In this document: positions 15,510 to 25,600 of the stretch, piece after piece
Layout of the letters: the number at the start of each line of letters is the position of its first letter
How positions within the stretch are numbered: position 1 is the first letter of the stretch
Virus record (IMG/VR): IMGVR_UViG_3300008116_000055
Location: 1 to 64,000 of that record
Source: a virus
Direction: 5' to 3' (one strand)
DNA: 64,000 bases
Program-made: the position numbers and the translations under genes
Notes under the pieces: generated by a model
Told to the model about the DNA's origin: nothing
The model's input: only the letters and a program-made list of their open reading frames with translations
The model's database searches: none

Positions 15510-17465
15510 ATGACAATTAACGAAGAAGTATCCAAATTAAGAGCAGGTTTAAATTATACTCAATTCAAAAACGAGTTCTTGAAATTTGAATCCGTGAAGA
15601 ATAACAGTTCTTTAATGGGTCAAGTAGATACTTATTGGTCATTTTATAATCAAAAAGAACCATCAAGTGGAGGAAATACAGGAAGTGGTGGTAGTAAAAC
15701 AGCCGCTTTTGCTACAGACCTACTTAAAACTCAAAATATTGCGGACTTAGGGTATTCAAACCCCGTTTCATCATTATCATTATCAAAAGATACTGTATTC
15801 CAATTTAGTACCATATCTGAAACAATAGGTAAAATTGCAAGAGAATCAAAAAATCTACCTGATTTTATGGTTCAATTAGGTGTTAAAGGCGCCAAAGAGA
15901 TGGTATCTTTTCTTGGTGATGAATTAATAAAAATACAAACACAAGAAGTAGAGTTAAGAAATAAAATTAATTCTGAACTTGGATTAACAGGTGAATTATC
16001 AAGAGAATTTAGAAACAATATATTTGAAACATTACCAGCCGCTACCGCTATGGGATTTGGATTTGAGGATGTAAAAGATTATGCGGTACAAATGGTTGAA
16101 CAAACAGGTAAGATGACAACATTTGGTAGTGATGTTTTACAAGAATCACAAAAAACCGCTAGAGCTTTTTACGGTGATTTATCTAAATTGGGAGCTGCAC
16201 TGGATTCGTTTGAAAAAGTAGGTATTGGAGCAAAAGACGCAATCAAAGAAATTGACAGGGCGGGTAAAAGTTCATTAACTCTTGGTTTAAACGCGAGAAA
16301 GGTGGTAGCAGATGTTGGTGCTAATATGGACAAATTAAACACTATTGGATTTAAAAATGGTGTTGAGGGATTAACCAGAATGGTTCAGAAGTCTATTGAA
16401 TTTAACATGAACATTGAAAAGGTTAAATCAATGGCGGAGAAACTTTTTGACCCCGACCAAGCAATTGCGTTGTCCGCAGAATTACAAGCTATAGGTGGAG
16501 CGATTGGAGATTTCAACGACCCATTGAAACTAATGTATATGGCAACAAATGATGCCGGTGGTCTACAAGATGCGATGATAGGTGTTGCGGGTTCATTAGC
16601 GACATATAATTCCGAATTAGGTAGATTTGAAATTACAGGTGCAAACTTAAGAAAATCTAAAGCTTTAGCTGACCAAATGGGTATGAGTATGGAGGAAATG
16701 TCCAAAACCGCAATTAAAGCTGCGGAAAGGTCATCGGCGGCTACCGCGTTATTATCCTCAGGTTTACAAATAGATGAAAAAGAAAAAGAATTCTTAACCA
16801 ATATCTCCAAAATGGAAGGTGGTAGAATGGTTATAGATATTCCTCAATCTTTAGCAGATAAGATGGGATTAAAAGATACCAAAGTCGCTTTGGATGAACT
16901 AAATCCTACGATTGCAAAAGGGTTATTGGAGAATCAAAAAGCGTTTGAAGAAATGTCTGTTGAGGATATTGCGAGAGACCAATACACGGTAACTCAAAAT
17001 ATGCAAAAAGACATAAGTGCGTTATTGACGGTTGCTAAAGTACAAGCCGCCGCAGAAATAAGAAAACCTCTGGCTGAGTTTGACAAATACATTGAAGGTT
17101 TAGAATTATCTAGAAATTTAAAAGAAAAGACAAGTTTAGGTGGTTTACAAAAAACAGACGAAGGTTTATTTTCCAAAATGGTTAGCGAAGCGGTTGCACC
17201 TGCTAAAGCTTTAGTTGCTAAAAGTATGGGTGTGAGTGAATCTGATTTAGAGAACAGATTAAAAGGAAAAGAATCATCTACCACACCAACAACTTCAACA
17301 GTAAATGTTAACCATACACATACTGTTAAATCAGACGGAGCCGTTGTTGATAATGTTGTTAGGGCGATTAATAATAGTCCATCATTGGCTAATGATATGT
17401 CTCAAAGTTTTATACCATCGGATTTAGATTACACATCTTTTACCTTACCACCTCAATTTAATTAA
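15510..17465 (+). CDS. Tail tape measure / tail tube scaffold protein (gp29-like)
   Basis: The product has 651 residues. It is mostly alpha-helical with alternating charged and Ala-rich helices, a Gly/Ser-rich spacer near residues 50-65 (SSGGNTGSGGSKT) and a long central helical region (NMDKLNTIGFKNGVEGL, MAEKLFDPDQAIALSAELQ). The C-terminus is Thr/Ser-rich, then VNVNHTHTVKSDGAVVDNVV. Position directly after tube and chaperone genes is the standard place for the tape measure. The length is close to T4 gp29 (590), which implies a tail of ordinary T4-like length. The identification rests on composition and synteny more than on motifs. Confidence 0.8.
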   Translation: MTINEEVSKLRAGLNYTQFKNEFLKFESVKNNSSLMGQVDTYWSFYNQKEPSSGGNTGSGGSKTAAFATDLLKTQNIADLGYSNPVSSLSLSKDTVFQFSTISETIGKIARESKNLPDFMVQLGVKGAKEMVSFLGDELIKIQTQEVELRNKINSELGLTGELSREFRNNIFETLPAATAMGFGFEDVKDYAVQMVEQTGKMTTFGSDVLQESQKTARAFYGDLSKLGAALDSFEKVGIGAKDAIKEIDRAGKSSLTLGLNARKVVADVGANMDKLNTIGFKNGVEGLTRMVQKSIEFNMNIEKVKSMAEKLFDPDQAIALSAELQAIGGAIGDFNDPLKLMYMATNDAGGLQDAMIGVAGSLATYNSELGRFEITGANLRKSKALADQMGMSMEEMSKTAIKAAERSSAATALLSSGLQIDEKEKEFLTNISKMEGGRMVIDIPQSLADKMGLKDTKVALDELNPTIAKGLLENQKAFEEMSVEDIARDQYTVTQNMQKDISALLTVAKVQAAAEIRKPLAEFDKYIEGLELSRNLKEKTSLGGLQKTDEGLFSKMVSEAVAPAKALVAKSMGVSESDLENRLKGKESSTTPTTSTVNVNHTHTVKSDGAVVDNVVRAINNSPSLANDMSQSFIPSDLDYTSFTLPPQFN

Positions 17466-17479
17466 AATTAAAAAGTTTC

Positions 17480-17487
17480 TATTTATA
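17480..17487 (+). promoter_or_regulatory. Late-type element TATTTATA
   Basis: TATTTATA lies 6 nt before the ATG at 17494, in the 28-nt gap after the tape measure gene. Confidence 0.4.
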
Positions 17488-17493
17488 ATATAA

Positions 17494-20400
17494 ATGCCAA
17501 CATATTTAGATTTTAATAACACCAAAACTTTCAGGGACTTTTTAATTTCAAAAACTCTGAATAGACCGAATGGACCTCAAACGTTCACGGATGCGAATTA
17601 TAGTGTTCAGAATCTAAATAATTTTGCTAATGTCGACCCCGGTGACGTTAAAACAAATTGGGCGGTTTATTTTGGACAAAATTTTATCAATTTATATGTT
17701 CCACCCAATAACACAATTGAAGAATATACTGACACATCTTTACCGTCTTTAGCTTTATTATTAGGTGGTATAAATCCAGCTGGATATGTAAATTCATTCG
17801 AACCCCAAACAACAAATTTAATTAGTATTATGGCGGGCCAAAACTTCGATAGTGATTCGAGGTTAATGAAATTCGCCACACAAAACATTAGAGAAAACAA
17901 ACAAGGACCTGTCTTTGCTAGATTACAACAAAATTTGGAATCCGCAACATTAGGTAGGGTTAGGGCGTTAGATGCGTTAGGTGGAAATACCGCGACTGCA
18001 ATTAATATTGTTACAGGTAGAGAACCTTTAGTTGAAAAAAATTATAAGATTACCGTTGCTAAAAGTTTATTAGGAAAGGGTGTTGATTTTCTTCAAACAG
18101 TTGCAGGTATTGAATTCCCTTTTAGTGAAATACCTGGCGATTATTTAACCAACCCAAGAAACCCTATTGAAAATAGACCAACACCAAAAACAGAAGCCGG
18201 CGCTATTTTACAAGACGTTACTGGTGTTTTAGGAAGTTTAGTTGGTATTCAAAGAAGACCTAAACTCGGAAGAAAACCTTCCGATTTAATGATTGAATAC
18301 ATGGGAGAGGGTCAGAAACAAATATTATTTGACCAATTAACATATTCAACATATGCTCCAAATTATACAACAACAGCGAGGTCACAACAGTCATCAAAAA
18401 TTTTCAATTTTGCGAATAGTTTTGCTCAAGGGGTAAAAACTGTTTTAGGATTAGAAGCACCAAAAGGTGTCGCATATATTGGAGACGATAGAAGTGAAGA
18501 CGTGAAATATACCATGTCAGACTTTAATGACAACATGGTTAAAAGTAGTTACTTCTTAAGTTTAATGTTTGACCCGGTACAAGCCGCGTTATTCGAGAGA
18601 CAAAGAAATATTTCCCAAGGTGGACCAATTAGTGGTAAACTGACGTGGATTAGTAAGAACTCACAAAACAAAATTGGATTATGGAACGAGGAATTCCAAT
18701 CAAGAGAAAGTGATACGTACAACAATTCAATTTCAACAAAATACGGATTTAGAGAAGATTCAATTTTGGGTAAAACTCAAGAAATCTTGGATTCAATGCC
18801 TAAAGATGGTCAAGCCACAAGAACACACGTTGGTAATGTTATTGACCAAACAAGTAGAATTTTTAAAGAAGGTGACAGTATGTTGTCTCGAGGTTCCGCA
18901 ATTAAATTTGTTGACAAGTATAAACAAGAAACAGGTGCTGAATATTGTAGGGTGTGGACCAAAGATAGGTCTTATATGAACTATTCAGACACAATGAAAA
19001 GAACCGCTAATATCAGAAAATTTGATGATAGTGTAATGGGTGGTGAGAGCAGACCTTGGAATATTAATATCGCACCAATGTCAAGCGGAAACTATGATGC
19101 AAAAAATAGTTTTAAAAACTCATTTGGTGCAAAGAATTCAACAAACATATTTGAATCACCCACAGGTGATGGATTTTACGCTAAAAAATATATGTTCTCA
19201 ATTGAGAACTTAGCATGGAGAACATCTAATACACCTGGTTTCACATACAATGATTTACCATTCTGTGAGAGAGGTAATAATGGAGGTAGGGTTATGTGGT
19301 TTCCTCCGTATGATTTGAAAGTTAGCGAGAACAACCAAGCTAGATGGCAAGACAATACGTTTTTAGGTAGACCTGAACCAATATATACTTATCAAGATAC
19401 TTCTAGAAGCGGTCAATTATCATTTAAGGTTGTAGTGGACCACCCAAGTATTTTAAATTTATTGGTTAGAGAATACTTTAAAGGAATGTCCGATGAAGAA
19501 TCGGAAAATTATATCAACGCATTTTTTGCGGGGTGTGAGGAATTAGATTTCTACGCATTAATCAGAAGATTCGCTCAATTAGATACAAACGATATAAAAC
19601 TAATTCAAAGTTTCTTAAATCAAGGACAAGACCCCGAAACTATCAAACAATATAAGGTAACCACTGAGTATCCAACAGAAACAACACCAACAAACACAAC
19701 AACACAAGGTAACGAAGCAGATTCTAAAGCTGTTGATGAGGTTATAATTAAATTAAAGTATGAAAACGATATACCGGGACCAAGAGATAAAGTTGATACC
19801 ACACAAAATTATACACAATTATACAAAGCTTACAAAGACCAAAAACAAGCTTATATTAATGAATTAGGTGCCGCGTTAAATACTTTAACTGGTTTGTCTC
19901 AAACAGACACTCAAGTAAAAACAGAAAAATCTTTTATTTTTGGTGATGCTAATCACGTTATAACACAATCCGACATTGATGCTCAAAAAACAAAAATCGG
20001 TGATTATTTTGATGAAGCCGATGTGTCATTTAATAAATATGAATCTAGTTTAAATAGTTTAATATCAGACATATCTGGTAAAACAGCGGAAACAATTAGA
20101 TTTCAAATTTTATCTTCATGTTCATCAGTTGCAACCAATGATTACAACGAAAGATTATCACTAAGAAGAAGTCACTCCGTAATTCAAGATATTTTTGATA
20201 GATTATCGGCTGTCGGAGGAAAAAAAGAATGGCAAATAAAATGGCCAACAAATTTAAATTTAGTAAATAAAAATAATTCTGATAACGACAAAGAAATAAT
20301 TCAAAAAGGAGAACCTATTGTAATTGTAAAAGAATATAGTACAAAAGATTTTGGTTTTGAACATGATACTAAAATTATTGTAGAATCGGTCAATTATGGT

Positions 20401-22329
20401 GAAACATTAACTGGAACCCAACCTGATAAAGATTGTGTTAATAAAGATTTCGTTAGAGTACCAAAATTAAAACAATACTCACCAATTGCGTTCTATTGTA
20501 GACAAACTGCAATGTCTTTAAAGTACAATAATAAATCAGAGAAGAAACAACCCGAAACACCCGCACCACAACCACCCATAACAAAAATTGAGGAAAATGG
20601 ACAAGTTGTTGTAAATCCACCAACAAGGAAACCGGCAATTGACCCATTAAAAAGAATCATTGCAAAAACACTATCTGAATGTTTTTACTTTAAAAAATTA
20701 GAAGATAGTGACCCTGTTGTTTTTTCATCACTTAAAGAAAAATTAAAATATTTTCATCCCGCGTTTCACTCAACAACACCTGAAGGTTTAAATGCGAGAC
20801 TTACATTTTTACAACAATGTATAAGACCGGGTGATACCATACCAATTAAAGGTATATCAGAAGATTCGGATGTTAGAGCAAGAAATACCTCTTTTGGTCC
20901 ACCACCTGTTTGTGTATTAAGAATCGGTGATTTTTACCATTCAAAAATAGTCATTAGAGATGTGAACATATCTTTTGATGACGGAGGTCAAATATTGTGG
21001 GATTTAAACCCTGAAGGTATTGGTGTACAACCAATGATTGCTTCGGTCACACTATCGATAAACTTTATTGGTGGTCAAGGTCTTTCAAAACCTGTTGAAC
21101 GACTTCAAAACGCTCTATCATCTAATTTTTATGCCAACACCGAAATGTACGATGAAAGGTCAATTGCAACAAATGAAACAATCGGTGGTAAGAAGGCCGA
21201 AGAATTTACTCGTGAATTTTTAGAAGATTTGAACAAAACTTATGGTAATGCCATTAACAAAACCAATCAATCTCAAAATACTAAAAATGTAAAAGGTGGA
21301 AATTATATGGGAGCCCTTGATGGTAACAGTATAAAATATACGGACATAATTAAATCCGTCTTCGCCTCAACAGAAAGTTATTTTGATAAGTACCAAGACA
21401 CGTATAACAAAGTTTATACAAAATACGGTAAAGATATTACCGCTCTTTTATTTAAGGGTGAATATAGACCAATAAATCAATACGACATTTACACCTCAAC
21501 ATCACCAACACCGGGTAAAACATTATCATTACTTGGTTTATATAAAAAGACACAAGAATTAACAGTTTACACAACTGGATTAAAAACAGGATTAGCTAAT
21601 TTTCTTAACAATTCATCATCAACTTATTTAGTTGATATGGTTGGTTTTAATAAAGAAATGACCGGCTCAATACTTACAGATACGAATGTTAAATTAAAAG
21701 ATTTTATAACTAAAGAGATAATTGAAAATAAAATAAATGAACTTACCGTTTCCACTCAAATATTAGATGAACTTGAAAAATCAAGAAACCAACTAATATC
21801 TGATTTAGATAGAGTTAATTTCGTTATTAAAAATGGTAAGGATTCAACAGTACAAGACAGTGTTGTTAAATCTGTGGCAATTAGTGGATTTACTTCTGAT
21901 TTATTATATAATGAATATAGTACCTGTATTGATTATATTGAGACAAATGCACCGAAATTAGTTGATGGTCTATCTACCAATATTACATTTTTAAATCCAA
22001 CAATACAATCGGCGGATTTTGAATTTATGATGAAACAATTGTTATACGATAAAGTAGATGCATTTATATCAGAGCTAAAAGACCCTTCGTTATATAAAGA
22101 CCCTCTAAAAAATCAATTGAAAAAGAGATTAAATAAATTTGTTGAAAAACCAGAAGAAAAGAAATTTAAATTAACCAAATTCAAAAAAAGGAAAAGTGAT
22201 AAAGAAATTAAGTTTGGAATTTCATCCACAACAGATGAAACAAACCAAACAATAATAGATGAAGCGAACCAAATCTTTTCAACATCAAACGAAGTAAAAG
22301 ATAAATTAAATTATTATAGACCACAATAA
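17494..22329 (+). CDS. Very large tail/baseplate protein with OmpA-like module
   Basis: The product has 1,611 residues. A conserved-looking block reads GRVMWFPPYDLKVSE (about 599-613), then GRPEPIYTYQDTSRSGQLSF and VVDHPSILN. It resembles large baseplate proteins of other T4-like phages. Around residues 865-900, ILSSCSSVATNDYNERLSLR followed by RSHSV matches the OmpA/MotB peptidoglycan-binding signature (N..LS.RR...V), so a cell-wall contact is plausible. Near residue 1170, DLNPEGIGVQPMIASVTLS is another phrase typical of tail proteins. The last 200 residues are helical and charged. It overlaps the next start by one base (TAATG), so the proteins are co-translated and probably assemble together. 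Confidence 0.75.
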   Translation: MPTYLDFNNTKTFRDFLISKTLNRPNGPQTFTDANYSVQNLNNFANVDPGDVKTNWAVYFGQNFINLYVPPNNTIEEYTDTSLPSLALLLGGINPAGYVNSFEPQTTNLISIMAGQNFDSDSRLMKFATQNIRENKQGPVFARLQQNLESATLGRVRALDALGGNTATAINIVTGREPLVEKNYKITVAKSLLGKGVDFLQTVAGIEFPFSEIPGDYLTNPRNPIENRPTPKTEAGAILQDVTGVLGSLVGIQRRPKLGRKPSDLMIEYMGEGQKQILFDQLTYSTYAPNYTTTARSQQSSKIFNFANSFAQGVKTVLGLEAPKGVAYIGDDRSEDVKYTMSDFNDNMVKSSYFLSLMFDPVQAALFERQRNISQGGPISGKLTWISKNSQNKIGLWNEEFQSRESDTYNNSISTKYGFREDSILGKTQEILDSMPKDGQATRTHVGNVIDQTSRIFKEGDSMLSRGSAIKFVDKYKQETGAEYCRVWTKDRSYMNYSDTMKRTANIRKFDDSVMGGESRPWNINIAPMSSGNYDAKNSFKNSFGAKNSTNIFESPTGDGFYAKKYMFSIENLAWRTSNTPGFTYNDLPFCERGNNGGRVMWFPPYDLKVSENNQARWQDNTFLGRPEPIYTYQDTSRSGQLSFKVVVDHPSILNLLVREYFKGMSDEESENYINAFFAGCEELDFYALIRRFAQLDTNDIKLIQSFLNQGQDPETIKQYKVTTEYPTETTPTNTTTQGNEADSKAVDEVIIKLKYENDIPGPRDKVDTTQNYTQLYKAYKDQKQAYINELGAALNTLTGLSQTDTQVKTEKSFIFGDANHVITQSDIDAQKTKIGDYFDEADVSFNKYESSLNSLISDISGKTAETIRFQILSSCSSVATNDYNERLSLRRSHSVIQDIFDRLSAVGGKKEWQIKWPTNLNLVNKNNSDNDKEIIQKGEPIVIVKEYSTKDFGFEHDTKIIVESVNYGETLTGTQPDKDCVNKDFVRVPKLKQYSPIAFYCRQTAMSLKYNNKSEKKQPETPAPQPPITKIEENGQVVVNPPTRKPAIDPLKRIIAKTLSECFYFKKLEDSDPVVFSSLKEKLKYFHPAFHSTTPEGLNARLTFLQQCIRPGDTIPIKGISEDSDVRARNTSFGPPPVCVLRIGDFYHSKIVIRDVNISFDDGGQILWDLNPEGIGVQPMIASVTLSINFIGGQGLSKPVERLQNALSSNFYANTEMYDERSIATNETIGGKKAEEFTREFLEDLNKTYGNAINKTNQSQNTKNVKGGNYMGALDGNSIKYTDIIKSVFASTESYFDKYQDTYNKVYTKYGKDITALLFKGEYRPINQYDIYTSTSPTPGKTLSLLGLYKKTQELTVYTTGLKTGLANFLNNSSSTYLVDMVGFNKEMTGSILTDTNVKLKDFITKEIIENKINELTVSTQILDELEKSRNQLISDLDRVNFVIKNGKDSTVQDSVVKSVAISGFTSDLLYNEYSTCIDYIETNAPKLVDGLSTNITFLNPTIQSADFEFMMKQLLYDKVDAFISELKDPSLYKDPLKNQLKKRLNKFVEKPEEKKFKLTKFKKRKSDKEIKFGISSTTDETNQTIIDEANQIFSTSNEVKDKLNYYRPQ

Positions 22330-22655
22330 TGAGTAGACAGTATTTTGATAGATATCAGTTTTTTGTTGAAGATGGTAAATTTAGGATTGTACCAGGTATT
22401 GAAATCCCAATAAAACCTTCTGACAGATATATGTTTTATAAAAAAGGTAGAGATAGATTCGATAAGATATCTCAAGATTATTATGGTTCACCAGTATTTG
22501 GTTGGTTAATATTACAAGCAAATCCAACCGCTGGTAGTGTTGAATTTCAGATACCTGATAATTTTGTTATTAGAATACCTTTTCCTCTCACAACGTCTTT
22601 ACAAGATTATAAAAGAAGTGTAGAATTGTATAACCTATATTATGGCGAGCAATAA
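22329..22655 (+). CDS. 53: LysM-like baseplate wedge protein (gp53-like)
   Basis: The product has 108 residues: MSRQYFDRYQFFVED, then YKKGRDRFDKISQDYYGSPV, FGWLILQANP and IPDNFVIRIPFPL. The pattern (start, Asp-Tyr-Tyr-Gly, Leu-Ala/Asn-Pro, hydrophobic Ile-Pro end) is the LysM-like fold used by tail protein X and the gp53 family of wedge subunits. T4 gp53 is longer (196). It is coupled by a 1-nt overlap upstream and a 14-nt overlap downstream to two giant tail proteins, which places it in the hub or inner baseplate. The exact gp53 equivalence is inferred. Confidence 0.7.
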   Translation: MSRQYFDRYQFFVEDGKFRIVPGIEIPIKPSDRYMFYKKGRDRFDKISQDYYGSPVFGWLILQANPTAGSVEFQIPDNFVIRIPFPLTTSLQDYKRSVELYNLYYGEQ

Positions 22656-25600
22656 TGATTACCCAAATAATGAAAACATACTTGTAAAAGTTGACCAAAA
22701 CAATCTTATTTATGTTGACCCAAATAGTGTTGTTGATGCAAACGGAGAAGTTCAACCAAGAGGACATAAACAAGAAAACTTAGTCATGTATGTGAACTTG
22801 GAAGCTGATTTGATTCCAAGAACGACTCTTATTGCTGACGATAACGTAGGAAATACACTAACTCAAGTTGCAAAAGGTAATCTCAATTTTTTAAGAAACG
22901 CAAGTGGTGATGGGAACTTTGATGCCACATGGACTGACGCTTTTGTTCCCAAACCAATTCAGGGTCAAGAATCTACATATAAAGATGGATATGACGTAAC
23001 ATTCGGTGAGGACCAATTCAAAGACCCAACAGGACAATCTTTTGGTATTGATTCAATTAATATTGACGTAAAAGGTGCCAACTTTGTTCCACAAATCACT
23101 ATAAACTTTGTTGACGTAAGAGGTAAAACTCTTTTCGAATCTTCTGAAAACTCACCTTATCGAGCTTTCTTCCATTTACCGTGGCCAATTTTTTATTTAA
23201 CAGTTAAAGGTTACTACGGTAAAGCCATTCGTTATAGATTACATATGACCGATTTTAAATCGAGATTTAATGAATCTAATGGTAATTTTGAAATAACAAC
23301 AAAGTTTGTTGGTTCAACTTTTGCATGGTTAAACGATATCCCATTGTCTGCAATTATCAACTGCCCTTATATGTTTTTGGTCGAAGAAAAAGACAATACA
23401 AAATTTAATGAAAGTACAGGATTATATGAAAAAAGAGTAAAACAATCATCAAGAGGTTATACGATATTAAAATCGGTGTATAGACAATACGAACAAAAAG
23501 GTTTAATCCCAAAAGGTTTTCCTGTTCGTACCCTAAAAGAAATTGGTTACATCGCTGAAACTCTTGATAAAATACTTGAACAACAAATTTTTAGTAAAGT
23601 CAGTATGGATGTCTTTTCTGGTATAAAAGAAATGGACACCCTTCTCAATGATTTTGAAAATTCAATTAAGGCTTGGGGTAAACAATATCTATCACAAGAA
23701 TATACATCATTTACTAAAACTGCAACCAATAATGAAACAATTAGTGATTTATGGTTTTATTTGAACGCGAAAGATAAGACAGAGACAAAACATATATTAG
23801 GTAACGGAGCGGGTGCTCTTGAACTCCTTTTATCTAGTTTCAATGCCGCTATGGGTAAAACCAAACTTTTAACTCAAGAACTATTAAATCAAACAAGTGG
23901 AGACTTCAAAAGGATTTCAATTAGGAATGTTAAAAACGTAAGTTCATATTATAAAGTTCTTAATGATAAAAAAGTAGTTGTACATATTGATGGAATTTTT
24001 GAAGACATTTTTCAAATAAGAAAATCATTTGAGGAACAAAGAAAAAAAGTCGAAGATGATGTTGAATCAGAAATGAATAAGGTCATCAAAAGTAAAGAAT
24101 ATGGATTTGGATTCGAACCAACCGTAAGAAATATGTTTGCGGTTTTATTAGCTAATGCTGAGGTTTTTATTAGGTTAATGAAAGATGTTCATAACAAGGC
24201 TTTTGATGCTGCTAATAATAGAAAAAAGACTTTAACAAATTTATCAAAAGAATCAAAAGGTGAAAACATATATCCATGGCCTGAAGTAAAAAAACCCCAA
24301 GGTGGTGGTAAACAAAATGTAATTGCGTATCCCGGTGATGAAGAATTAGTTCACAAATTAAAATCTTATGACAAAACCCTTTGGCCTGAAATTGACTTTA
24401 TTGAAGAGTATATTAAAATTGTAACCAATAGGGTAGAAACAAACGTAAATGGGGAACCCACAAGAAATGATGTAAATTATGTTTTTGATTCAAATACTGA
24501 AAATCAAAAAATTGAAGACTTATCAGGTATTGACGTTATAAATGAATCTATACCATTTATTGATAAAAGTTACGCGGGATTTGTTTACGAATTGTACGAA
24601 AGAGCACTGTATTCAACATTGTTTGATTCTTTTAATGACCAAATGATTAGACAGTTGGCCAATGAAGAATTTAAAAATATTCAAGAATTAATAAAAGACG
24701 ATAACGATATTATTGAGTTAGCAAAAAAAATAACCAATAAAGACCAATTAATTGCTCCTGTTACAAAAACAGAATTAAGAGAAAACGGTGTTATTCAAAA
24801 AAATGAAGATGGGACACCTAAGACCACTACGGTTTATGATGGATATCTACCTGGATTATCACCATATGAAAGATTCAATTATTTTAAAGACCATCTACCA
24901 ACAACCAATTATATATCTTCAGTCATTGACGAACCATTTAAATTTGAAAAATATGACGAGACAGCAACTAACCCTACGGGTGATTTAAAAGAAGATGATT
25001 TAAATAAAATTTTAATTGATTACGAACCTGAAACATACAGGACAGACATATACCCCTTCAATTCAACAACATATTTGAATTATTTAGGTAAAACAAATTT
25101 CACAAGAGATAATTTTAAATTTAATGGCATTTTAAAAGTTAACAGTTCTCAAGGTTTTATATGTTCACCAATAGAATCTAAATCATGGGTTAAACCATCA
25201 GCAGACAGCACTGACTTTTTTAAAAATACGATTAATGTTACAGGAAACACAACCTCAATATTAAACACACCATATTTTCATAATCAATTATTTAATGATT
25301 TTAATAAATCAACTTTACGAGGTAAGTACGCTGGTTCATCGTATTTGTTATTAAACTCATTACCTTTCATTGATTTAGATGAACAAATAACATTTGGAGG
25401 TCAGTCAATATTAACATCTTCTTTATTTAGAGAAGTATCGTCTACACATTTTATACCATATCATTTAATGTTAAAATGGGGTTCAATTTATCATAGATAT
25501 AAAACACACTTAATAGATGGTTACGATATTTTGAATGGATGTGTAAATTCAAGCTATGTTACAAAACCATTAACAGGTAAAACCCTATTTGATAATAATG

